A stretch of DNA of 5,046 bases from an uncultured Paracoccaceae bacterium (lineage in GTDB: Bacteria > Pseudomonadota > Alphaproteobacteria > Rhodobacterales > Rhodobacteraceae): positions 1-5,046 of the forward strand of contig CALEZJ010000479.1 in assembly GCA_937927885.1 (NCBI GenBank), given 5' to 3'. The position numbers were made by a program, and so were the translations under genes. Numbering within the stretch: position 1 is the stretch's first letter; every line of letters begins with the position of its first letter. Of the stretch, positions 1-5,046 are shown piece after piece. Below the pieces are notes generated by a model, which worked only from the letters and a program-made list of their open reading frames with translations, had not been told where the DNA came from and made no database searches.

Positions 1-1
1 C

Positions 2-184
2 CTCGCGGCGGATCAGGCGGCTGCCGAGGTGATCGGGAAGGCTGATGCCGAACGGGCCGAGGCCGCCCGGGCCACGGCCCGGGCCCATGTGGTCACGGCC
101 GGACTCACCGCCCTGACCGAGGAAATGGCCGCCGGGACCCTGCGCGTGCGGGAAGGCGGTCGCGTGACCGCGCGTGGACCGTAG
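2..184 (+). CDS. C-terminal fragment of an Ala/Glu-rich helical protein, ended by an amber codon (5' end outside window)
   Basis: An open frame enters from the left edge and gives 60 residues before TAG at 182-184. The peptide is rich in Ala, Glu and Arg (for example DAERAEAARATARAH) and looks helical, then passes into a short segment reading TLRVREGGRVTARGP. No catalytic motif is visible. The frame after the TAG is the same frame and stays open to 649, with similar helical, charged composition, so this fragment and the next entry are probably two parts of one original protein split by a nonsense mutation. The style recalls the C-terminal tails of alphaproteobacterial plasmid mobilization/recombination proteins. 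That is recognition by style, not by motif, and any long coiled-coil protein would fit. If the TAG is real, this is simply the C-terminus of a truncated product. Confidence 0.5.
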   Translation, partial: LAADQAAAEVIGKADAERAEAARATARAHVVTAGLTALTEEMAAGTLRVREGGRVTARGP

Positions 185-187
185 CTA

Positions 188-649
188 TTGCGCCCGTCCT
201 ACCCCGAAATCGCCCCCGCCGTGCAGGCGGCCGCGACCATTGCGGAACAGACCCGCGCGGCGCGGCGCGAGGCAGATGCCGTCTCCCGGGCGATGGACGA
301 CGCCCAAAAGAAGGCGATGGACGAGATTGCACGCGCCCGGGTCGTGGCGAAATCCGAGATCGATAGGGAGCGCGACGCCGCCCGGACCGAAATCGAAACC
401 GAGTGGCAGGCGTTGACGACGGAATTGCAAACGAAGTGCGGGGAGCTTGAACAACAGTCGGCCGAACTTGAGAAACGCCTGACCCGCGTTGGCTGGCTGC
501 TGAATATGCTTGAGCGCCTCTGGCCAAAATTCGTGCGCTGGTTGTCGCATCCTGACCTTCCCGCAGAGATCAAGGAGGAGGGCATCGGCATCGCCACCGA
601 GGCGATCAGCGTGTTGGGGGCCTTGCGGCAGGACGATCCGGATCCGTGA
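188..649 (+). CDS. Coiled-coil hypothetical protein, probably the severed C-terminal part of the upstream gene
   Basis: The frame encodes 153 residues if read from the TTG at 188; the first in-frame ATG is at 293 (residue 36). Residues about 18-98 are a long, highly charged helical region (EQTRAARREADAVSRAMDDA, then repeated Glu/Arg/Lys heptad-like spacing) typical of a coiled coil. Residues about 100-119 form an amphipathic stretch with four tryptophans nearby (W103, W112, W118, plus W73 earlier). A short acidic tail ends in DDPDP. There is no convincing Shine-Dalgarno sequence before the TTG: the bases there are GTGGACCGTAGCTA. The TTG lies one codon after the in-frame TAG of the preceding fragment. 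Both points argue that this is the continuation of that gene and not an independent one, so it may be untranslated. A tail of a plasmid mobilization/recombination protein is the best guess for the parent gene. Composition is less GC-rich than the genes further right. Confidence 0.5.
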   Translation: MRPSYPEIAPAVQAAATIAEQTRAARREADAVSRAMDDAQKKAMDEIARARVVAKSEIDRERDAARTEIETEWQALTTELQTKCGELEQQSAELEKRLTRVGWLLNMLERLWPKFVRWLSHPDLPAEIKEEGIGIATEAISVLGALRQDDPDP

Positions 650-784
650 CGCCTGTTGCTCCAAGTTGAAGGTGACGGATCGCCCCGCATCTGGGCGCGG
701 GGGGCAGGGTGTGCCGCCTGTGGTCCTTATGTGACGAGGGTGATCAACCTTTGATGAAGGGTGCCGCTGGTCCGGATTCGCCAG
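650..784. other. Intergenic region between two converging genes, with AGGGTG repeats and small hairpins
   Basis: No gene is seen here. The rightward frame ends at 649 and the leftward regulator gene ends at 785, so this is a convergent junction where terminators would be expected. A GC-rich hairpin could form from CCCCGC (683-688) and GCGGGG (697-702) with an 8-base loop, but no T-run follows on either strand, so it is not a standard intrinsic terminator. ATCAA (743-747) and TTGAT (751-755) form a 5-bp inverted repeat. AGGGTG occurs at 706-711, 737-742 and 758-763, the last two flanking that small inverted repeat. Confidence 0.4.
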
Positions 785-1780
785 TTACGGCAGCGCCGGG
801 AAATCCCCGCGCCGGTGCCGGTCGACCATGGCGCGCAGGGGTTCCGGGGCCAGCACCTCCACCGCGTCGCCCCACATGTAAAGATGCCAGGCCATCTCCA
901 GATGGCCCGAGGCGGTGAAGCGGACGGTCAGGCTGCCGTCTGCCTCTTCGGTCATCTCCTGTGTTGGGTGGAAAAGGAACTCTCGCGCAGTGGGGGCTGC
1001 GGCGGGGGAGAAGCGCCACGTCACCTCGCCGTATTCAGCGTCGGTGTGGAAACTCCCGAAGGCGCGGGCCGCGTGGGCGGTCAGGTCAAACTCCGAGTCT
1101 CGGGCGAAGCTGTCGGCTTCCAGCCGGGCCGAGGTGATGCGGTCCAGCCGGTAATGCTGCATCCGCCCGTCCCCGCCCGCCTCGCGCGCGACGAGGTAGC
1201 GGCGGGTGCCGAGGAGCAGGCCGTGCGGTTCCAGCCGCCGCGCGCGGTCGGCGTCGCGGCCCCCGGCGTAGACGACCGTCAGCACATGCGGCCCCTTCAA
1301 AGCCGCGCCGATCACGCCCATCAGGTCCGGTCCAACGCGCACCCGCGGGCCGGGGCGCGAGGCGAAACCGTGCGCTTCCAGCACCGCTTCGGCATCGGCT
1401 TCGGCCCGGCGGGCGTGCGGGCCCGGCATCGCGGCCAAGAGCAGGTCGCGCAGGCCGGACAGGGCGCGCACCTCGGTCGCCAGCCCCTCGCGCTCGGCCC
1501 GGCGGATGGCAAGTTCCAGCGCCGCCAGTTCGCTGTCGCGGATGCCCTGGGCCAGCATCAGCCGGGCGTCATCGGCGCGCAGTTTCCAGAACTTGCGCCG
1601 CTCGTCATCCACCCGCGTGATGCAATGGGGGAACATCTCCTCCAGCGCTTTCGTCATCCGCTGCGCGGTGCGGCGGTCGACGCCGAACTCCTCCTCGATC
1701 TCGGTCAGCGAAACGCCCAGATAGCGGGCGGTCGCGAGTTCCGCGAGGCGCAGGAGGTCGGCGGCTTTCTGGAAGGACAT
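785..1780 (-). CDS. WYL-domain transcriptional regulator (HTH-WYL-WCX, YafY/DeoR-like)
   Basis: The gene encodes 331 residues, a normal length for a YafY-type WYL regulator. Such proteins bind DNA through an N-terminal winged helix-turn-helix and sense a ligand, often thought to be a nucleic acid or nucleotide, through the WYL domain. The HTH is at residues about 5-66: VSLTEIEEEFGVDRRTAQRM holds the turn and the recognition helix (residues 34-42), and the wing ends in RRKFWKL. The WYL domain is at about 150-220, with the conserved run RRLEPHGLLLG, then RRYLVARE (Arg194-Tyr195-Leu196 at the WYL position) and HYRLDRI. The WCX region is at about 247-320 (VTWRFSP to PEPLRAMV). The start ATG at 1778-1780 opens directly on the HTH domain and has a weak AGGG about 9 bases upstream. 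The gene is divergent from the gene at 1883, which suggests autoregulation and control of the rightward genes. WYL proteins regulate DNA-damage genes (PafBC) and phage-defence loci (BrxR/CapW) elsewhere; which applies here is unknown. Confidence 0.93.
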   Translation of the reverse strand: MSFQKAADLLRLAELATARYLGVSLTEIEEEFGVDRRTAQRMTKALEEMFPHCITRVDDERRKFWKLRADDARLMLAQGIRDSELAALELAIRRAEREGLATEVRALSGLRDLLLAAMPGPHARRAEADAEAVLEAHGFASRPGPRVRVGPDLMGVIGAALKGPHVLTVVYAGGRDADRARRLEPHGLLLGTRRYLVAREAGGDGRMQHYRLDRITSARLEADSFARDSEFDLTAHAARAFGSFHTDAEYGEVTWRFSPAAAPTAREFLFHPTQEMTEEADGSLTVRFTASGHLEMAWHLYMWGDAVEVLAPEPLRAMVDRHRRGDFPALP

Positions 1781-1803
1781 CGCAGCACCCTGTCAGGATT
1801 TGC

Positions 1804-1829
1804 CACCCTTATGCCCCAGATTGAGGGTG
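1804..1829. promoter_or_regulatory. Inverted repeat CACCCT-N14-AGGGTG, candidate regulator operator
   Basis: CACCCT at 1804-1809 and its exact reverse complement AGGGTG at 1824-1829 lie 20 bp apart centre to centre, about two helical turns, as expected for a dimeric HTH protein binding one face of DNA. A further direct copy of CACCCT is at 1786-1791, just upstream of the regulator start codon. The repeat overlaps the candidate -10 of the regulator gene and abuts the TTGACG of the rightward genes, so a bound protein could repress both. Assigning it to the WYL regulator is inference from position. Confidence 0.35.
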
Positions 1830-1871
1830 TTGACGATTCCTTTACCACGAGTCCGCCCCGCCCCTTTCCCC

Positions 1872-1877
1872 AGGAGA
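1872..1877 (+). promoter_or_regulatory. Shine-Dalgarno AGGAGA fixing the start at 1883
   Basis: AGGAG ends 6 bases before the ATG at 1883, ideal spacing. The frame itself is open for over 1,100 bases further upstream because it lies antisense to the regulator gene, so this site is what decides the true start. A second in-frame ATG at 1889 is spaced less well. Confidence 0.75.
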
Positions 1878-1882
1878 CGCCG

Positions 1883-2596
1883 ATGCAGATGAACCACGCC
1901 GCCTTCGCCCGTTCGCCCGCCCTGCGCGTCTCGCTCAAAAGGGGCCTTGCGCGCCAGGCCATCGCGACCGCAGACCGCGACGCGCCCGATATGCCGGGCC
2001 TAATTCGCATGGCGGCAGGCCTGCGCCCGAACGCCAAGGCGGTGGAACGCCTTGCCCTTCGGCTGAAGGGGCGCCCCGGTGTGGTGCGTGTGACGAAGGC
2101 CGAGGGCGGCAAGGCGCTGACTTTCCTCACCCGCGCGGTGCGCGAGGTCGAGGCGCGGGTCGAAGGCGCGACGGTGTTCCACGAAACCGGCCTGATCTAT
2201 CTGCGCGCCCGGGTCGGGATGATGGGCCCGATCCTCGGCTTCCAGCTTTCCGCCGTCAGCTTCTGCGCCCATGCGCTGGAGCGGCTGGTGGAACGGTCCT
2301 ATATCGACCTTCAGACTGCACTGCTGCCGCAGGTCGATGCCGAGGCGCAGGCCATCTTCCGCGGCTGGGATCGTGCGGCCCGGATCGAGGAGGCGGGCGA
2401 CGAATACTATTCCGCCGAAACACCCGGCCTCTGGGCCGGCGGGCATGACGAGATGGCGCTGGACCCGGACTGGGGCCTGTCCAACGGCTGCGGGCGCCTG
2501 CCGGTCTTTTCCGCCCGCACCTTCCTCTCCGCGGCCGAGATGCGCCCGACCATCTGGCTGCGCTGGAAGGATGATCCCGCCTGCCGGATGGCATGA
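1883..2596 (+). CDS. Hypothetical protein of 237 residues, first gene of the nuclease-ATPase run
   Basis: I do not recognise this protein. It starts at an ATG with a strong ribosome site and ends with TGA 64 bases before the nuclease gene, on the same strand, so it is probably co-transcribed with it. The N-terminal part (residues about 1-95) is strongly basic (for example SLKRGLAR, RLALRLKGRPG, RVTKAEGGK), which could suit contact with nucleic acid. The centre holds a hydrophobic segment followed by SAVSFCAHALERLVERSYID (residues 123-142), with His130 and a helix of the HALERLVERS type. The C-terminal part is more acidic and aromatic (DEYYSAETPGLW, DPDWGLSNG) and ends in TIWLRWKDDPACRMA. There is no signal peptide and no convincing membrane span, so a cytoplasmic location is likely. 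A fusion with the antisense frame upstream is rejected. A role linked to the nuclease or its regulator is possible from position only. Confidence 0.8.
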   Translation: MQMNHAAFARSPALRVSLKRGLARQAIATADRDAPDMPGLIRMAAGLRPNAKAVERLALRLKGRPGVVRVTKAEGGKALTFLTRAVREVEARVEGATVFHETGLIYLRARVGMMGPILGFQLSAVSFCAHALERLVERSYIDLQTALLPQVDAEAQAIFRGWDRAARIEEAGDEYYSAETPGLWAGGHDEMALDPDWGLSNGCGRLPVFSARTFLSAAEMRPTIWLRWKDDPACRMA

Positions 2597-2660
2597 GGCA
2601 AGGGGTTGATCGGGCGGGATTTCCCGGCAAGGTTGGGACAAGGGCAAAGGCAGGTCAGGT
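2597..2660 (+). other. Short intergenic spacer with a small palindrome and a direct repeat
   Basis: The 64-base spacer separates the unknown gene from the nuclease gene. CGGGA-TT-TCCCG at 2615-2626 is a perfect small palindrome without a following T-run, so it is not an obvious terminator. GGCAAGG is repeated at 2597-2603 and 2626-2632. AGG at 2652-2654 is the likely ribosome contact for the ATG at 2661. No convincing promoter is visible, which favours read-through from the gene before. Confidence 0.4.
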
Positions 2661-3776
2661 ATGAACGCATTCCGGTTTCTCCATTCTTCCGACCTGCATC
2701 TGGGCCGCGCCTTCGGCGGTTATCCCGAAGGCATCCGGCACAGGTTGCGCGAGGCGCGGCATGGGGCGATTGCCCGGCTGGCGCAGGCCGCGCGGGCGGG
2801 CGGGGCCGGGGTGGTGCTGCTGGCGGGCGATACGTTCGACGCCGAAACCCCCGCGCCCGAGACGCTGCGGCAGGCCCTGCGCGCGATGGGGGAAGAAGGC
2901 GATCTGACCTGGGTCCTGCTGCCCGGCAACCATGACAGCCTTGCCGCATCCGAACTCTGGCGGCGCATCGCACAGGACGCGCCCGCGAACCTGCGGGCCA
3001 TCACCGATGATGCGCCGGTGGAACTGGCCCCCGGCCACTGGCTCCTGCCTGCGCCTTGCACGCAGCGCCGCCCCGGCCGCGACCTGACCGAGGCGATGTC
3101 GGCCCCCACGCCCGAAGGCGCGCGGCGGATCGGGCTGGGCCACGGCGCGATCACCGATTTTTCCGGCGAGGAAGGGGCGACCGGCATCATCCCGCCGGAT
3201 CGCGCCGCGCGCTCGGGCCTTGATTACCTCGCTCTTGGCGATTGGCACGGCCAGATGCCGGTGACGCCCGCCACCTGGTATTCCGGCACGCCGGAACCCG
3301 ACGGGTTCAAGCATGACACGCCGGGGCGGGCGCTGCTGGTTACGCTGGACGGCCCCGCGCAGGTGACGCCGGCGGAGACTGCGCAGTTCCGCTGGATGCG
3401 CCCGGCGCTGGACCTGCTGCCGGGCGAGGATGTGGACGCGCGCCTCGCCGCCGCCCTGCCTGTGGCGCGCGCGCGGGATCACCTGCTGCGGATCACCGTG
3501 ACGGGGCGCCTTCCGCTGGCCGACCGCGCCGCGCTTGAGGCGGCACTGGACGCCCGCGCGCCGGATTTCGGCTGGTTCGAGGCGGACCTCGCGGCCCTGG
3601 CGGTCGAGGCGCTGCCCGAAGACCTCGACCAGATTGGTCGTGCGGGCGCGCTGCGTCAGGCGGCCGAGGTGCTGCTGGCCGAGGCCGGGGATGCGGCCCT
3701 CAGCCAGGCGGACCGCGACACGGCACAGGCGGCGCTCGCCCGGCTTTACGCGCTCACGCAGGAGGTGCGGGCATGA
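2661..3776 (+). CDS. SbcD/YhaO-like DNA repair exonuclease (Mre11-type metallophosphoesterase)
   Basis: The gene encodes 371 residues of the calcineurin-like phosphoesterase fold, close in size to YhaO/SbcD proteins. Such enzymes use two metal ions, normally manganese, to cut DNA at ends and hairpins together with an SMC-like ATPase. The metal-site motifs are all present in order: SSDLHLG (Asp11, His13), LLAGDTFD (Asp57), LPGNHDS (Asn90, His91), GLGHGAI (His161) and LGDWHGQ (His196). YSGTPEPDGFKHD (207-219) is a conserved segment after the last motif in this family. Residues from about 240 to the end, Ala/Leu/Asp-rich, correspond to the variable capping and ATPase-contact region. The start ATG directly precedes the first beta strand (FRFLHSSDLH). 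The stop overlaps the next start as ATGA (3773-3776), so translation of the ATPase is probably coupled. It resembles the YhaO branch more than E. coli SbcD, but branch assignment is by eye. Confidence 0.93.
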   Translation: MNAFRFLHSSDLHLGRAFGGYPEGIRHRLREARHGAIARLAQAARAGGAGVVLLAGDTFDAETPAPETLRQALRAMGEEGDLTWVLLPGNHDSLAASELWRRIAQDAPANLRAITDDAPVELAPGHWLLPAPCTQRRPGRDLTEAMSAPTPEGARRIGLGHGAITDFSGEEGATGIIPPDRAARSGLDYLALGDWHGQMPVTPATWYSGTPEPDGFKHDTPGRALLVTLDGPAQVTPAETAQFRWMRPALDLLPGEDVDARLAAALPVARARDHLLRITVTGRLPLADRAALEAALDARAPDFGWFEADLAALAVEALPEDLDQIGRAGALRQAAEVLLAEAGDAALSQADRDTAQAALARLYALTQEVRA

Positions 3777-5046
3777 GGCTGCGGGCGATCGAACTGACCA
3801 ACGTCCGCCGCTTTGCGGGCCAGCGCGCGCGGCTGTCGGGCATCGGCGACGGCATCACCGTGCTGTCCGAACCCAACGAATTCGGCAAATCCACCTTCTT
3901 CGACGCGATCCATGCGCTGTTCTTTGAAAAGCATGGCAGCCGGAACGCCGCGATCAAGGCGCTGCAACCCCATGCCGGGGGCGCACCCGAGGTGGCGGTA
4001 GAGGTGGACCTGCCCGAAGGCAGGTTCCGCATCGCCAAGCGCTGGATCAGCAAGGCACAGGCGCAGGTTCTGGACGCCACAGGCCGCCTGATCGCCCAGG
4101 CCGACGAGGCCGAGGCCTGGATCGACCGGCTGATGGGCGGTGGGCTTGCCGGGCCTTCGGGCCTCTTGTGGGTCCGGCAGGGGCTGATGGGGCTTGAATC
4201 CGACGACAAGCGCGAACGGGAACGCGACCTGTCGGCCCGGCGGGACCTCATGTCCTCGGTCGCGGGCGAGATCGACATGATGACCGGCGGGCGGCGGATG
4301 GATGCGGTGATCGACCGCGTGGCCGAGGCGTTGGCGAAGCTGGCAACCGATGGCGGCCGCCCGAAGGCCGGGGGCGAATGGAAGCGCGCGGTCGACGAGG
4401 CGGCAGCGCTGGCGGCGGAAGAGGCGGTGCTGCGTCCGCGGGCAGAGCGGCTTTCGGGCGATCTGGCCCGGCGGACCGAGGTGAACCGCACGCTGATCCG
4501 CGTGACCGATCCTGCCGATGCCGCCCTCCGCGCGCAGGCGCTGACCGAGGCGCAGGCCGCGCATCAGGCCGCGCTGGCGCATCAGGCCGAGGTGGAGAAG
4601 GCCGAAACCGCCCTGCGGCTTGCCCGGCTGGATGCCGACCGCGCCGGGCAGGAGATCGCGGCGGCGGAAACGCTGGCCACTCGCGTGGCCGTCGCACAGA
4701 CCGCGCTGACGAAGGCGGAAGACGCCGCCACCGCCGCCCGCGCCCGTGCCGATGACCTTGGACAGCGCGACCGCGCCGCGACCGGGGCCGCCGAGGCGCT
4801 TGCGCACCAGACCCGCGACCTGCGGACCCGCCTTCAGGCCGCGACCCGGGCCGAGACAGCTCAGGCCGCAAAGGCACAGGCCGAGGACCTGCAACGCCGC
4901 CTCGACCGCGCGACAGGGTTGCAGACGACCCTCGACCAGACCCGCGCGCAACGGGCGCGGATTACCGTGACCGCCCGGATGATCGAGGCCGCCGACAAGG
5001 CGCAATCCGCGCTCGACCTTGCCCGCGCGCGGGCCGAGGCGCAGGC
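3773..5046 (+). CDS. SbcC/YhaN-like SMC-type AAA ATPase, partial (3' end outside window)
   Basis: The frame opens at the ATG overlapping the nuclease stop and is uninterrupted to the edge, giving 424 complete codons. YhaN/SbcC proteins are usually about 850-1,150 residues, so roughly half is present. The N-terminal ATPase lobe begins with MRLRAIELTNVRRF, as in Rad50/SbcC/RecF-type proteins. Walker A is SEPNEFGKSTFFDAI (residues 32-46), with Lys39 and Ser40 as nucleotide-binding residues; Glu33 stands where classical P-loops have the first Gly. LLWVRQGLMGL (131-141) carries the probable Q-loop Gln136. From about 190 a long Ala/Glu/Arg-rich region forms a coiled coil that continues to the edge. 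Walker B, signature and the hinge or zinc hook are not in the window. The product should pair with the nuclease just upstream and use ATP to regulate its access to DNA ends. Confidence 0.92.
   Translation, partial: MRLRAIELTNVRRFAGQRARLSGIGDGITVLSEPNEFGKSTFFDAIHALFFEKHGSRNAAIKALQPHAGGAPEVAVEVDLPEGRFRIAKRWISKAQAQVLDATGRLIAQADEAEAWIDRLMGGGLAGPSGLLWVRQGLMGLESDDKRERERDLSARRDLMSSVAGEIDMMTGGRRMDAVIDRVAEALAKLATDGGRPKAGGEWKRAVDEAAALAAEEAVLRPRAERLSGDLARRTEVNRTLIRVTDPADAALRAQALTEAQAAHQAALAHQAEVEKAETALRLARLDADRAGQEIAAAETLATRVAVAQTALTKAEDAATAARARADDLGQRDRAATGAAEALAHQTRDLRTRLQAATRAETAQAAKAQAEDLQRRLDRATGLQTTLDQTRAQRARITVTARMIEAADKAQSALDLARARAEAQ

Larger units (their letters stand above)
1781..1882. promoter_or_regulatory. 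Divergent promoter region between the WYL regulator and the rightward genes
   Basis: This 102-bp region must hold the start signals for both the leftward regulator and the rightward gene run. It is visibly less GC-rich than its flanks around 1797-1850. On the plus strand TTGACG at 1830-1835 is a good -35 match, but no clear -10 follows at 16-18 bp. On the minus strand CATAAG (complement of 1808-1813) could be a -10 for the regulator, without a good -35. Both candidates overlap or touch the inverted repeat at 1804-1829. I see no LexA-type box (GTTC-N7-GTTC). Confidence 0.45.

Noticed and set aside
185..690. Several minus-strand open frames of 140-163 codons at the left edge
   Set aside because: They are shadows of the plus-strand coiled-coil frame, and their translations show no family features or ribosome sites.
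683..702. GC-rich hairpin as a terminator for the left gene
   Set aside because: The 6-bp stem is real but has no T-run on either strand, so it cannot be called an intrinsic terminator.
1781..1882. LexA-type SOS box controlling the nuclease-ATPase run
   Set aside because: No GTTC-N7-GTTC pattern or similar alphaproteobacterial LexA site is present between the divergent genes or in the 2597-2660 spacer.
761..2596. A 611-codon open frame on the plus strand that would fuse a long N-terminal extension to the unknown protein
   Set aside because: The part before 1883 lies antisense to the well-supported WYL regulator gene and has no recognisable protein features. A strong ribosome site sits just before the ATG at 1883. 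It is a GC-rich antisense artefact.
3746..5005. A 419-codon open frame on the minus strand
   Set aside because: It lies opposite the ATPase gene, which has clear Walker A and coiled-coil features in the plus frame. The minus translation is low-complexity Gly/Arg/Leu typical of antisense frames in GC-rich DNA.
2661..5046. A brand-new nuclease system
   Set aside because: The metallophosphoesterase and SMC-like ATPase pair belongs to the known SbcCD/YhaO-YhaN (Mre11-Rad50) group. Only the neighbouring unknown gene and the regulator could add novelty.

Overview
The window is very GC-rich double-stranded bacterial DNA. Codon use, protein style and gene neighbourhood suggest an alphaproteobacterium, most likely of the Rhodobacterales (Rhodobacter/Paracoccus-like). 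This placement is by impression and was not computed. There are no RNA genes, insertion sequences or CRISPR arrays that I can see.

Left part (1-649): the C-terminal part of an Ala/Glu/Arg-rich, coiled-coil protein whose reading frame is open from the window edge to 649 except for one in-frame amber codon at 182-184. The style resembles the long helical tails of plasmid mobilization/recombination (relaxase-type) proteins of this group, so it may be the remains of a mobile-element gene. That identity is a guess, because no catalytic domain lies in the window. The stretch around 420-480 is clearly less GC-rich (about 53% by hand count) than the genes on the right (about 75% at 3781-3840).

Middle (785-1882): a leftward gene for a WYL-domain transcriptional regulator (HTH, WYL and WCX regions). 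It is transcribed divergently from the rest, across a 102-bp intergenic region that carries three copies of the hexamer CACCCT/AGGGTG, two of them forming an inverted repeat.

Right part (1883-5046): a rightward run of three genes. The first is a 237-aa protein that I do not recognise. The second is a complete SbcD/YhaO-like metallophosphoesterase nuclease. The third is an SbcC/YhaN-like SMC-type ATPase, coupled to the second by an ATGA overlap and running off the right edge. The nuclease and ATPase should form a DNA-end processing complex of the Mre11-Rad50 type. The regulator may control the run, but this is inferred from layout only. The nuclease-ATPase pair belongs to known families. The least explained parts are the unknown protein placed between regulator and nuclease, and the interrupted gene at the left edge.
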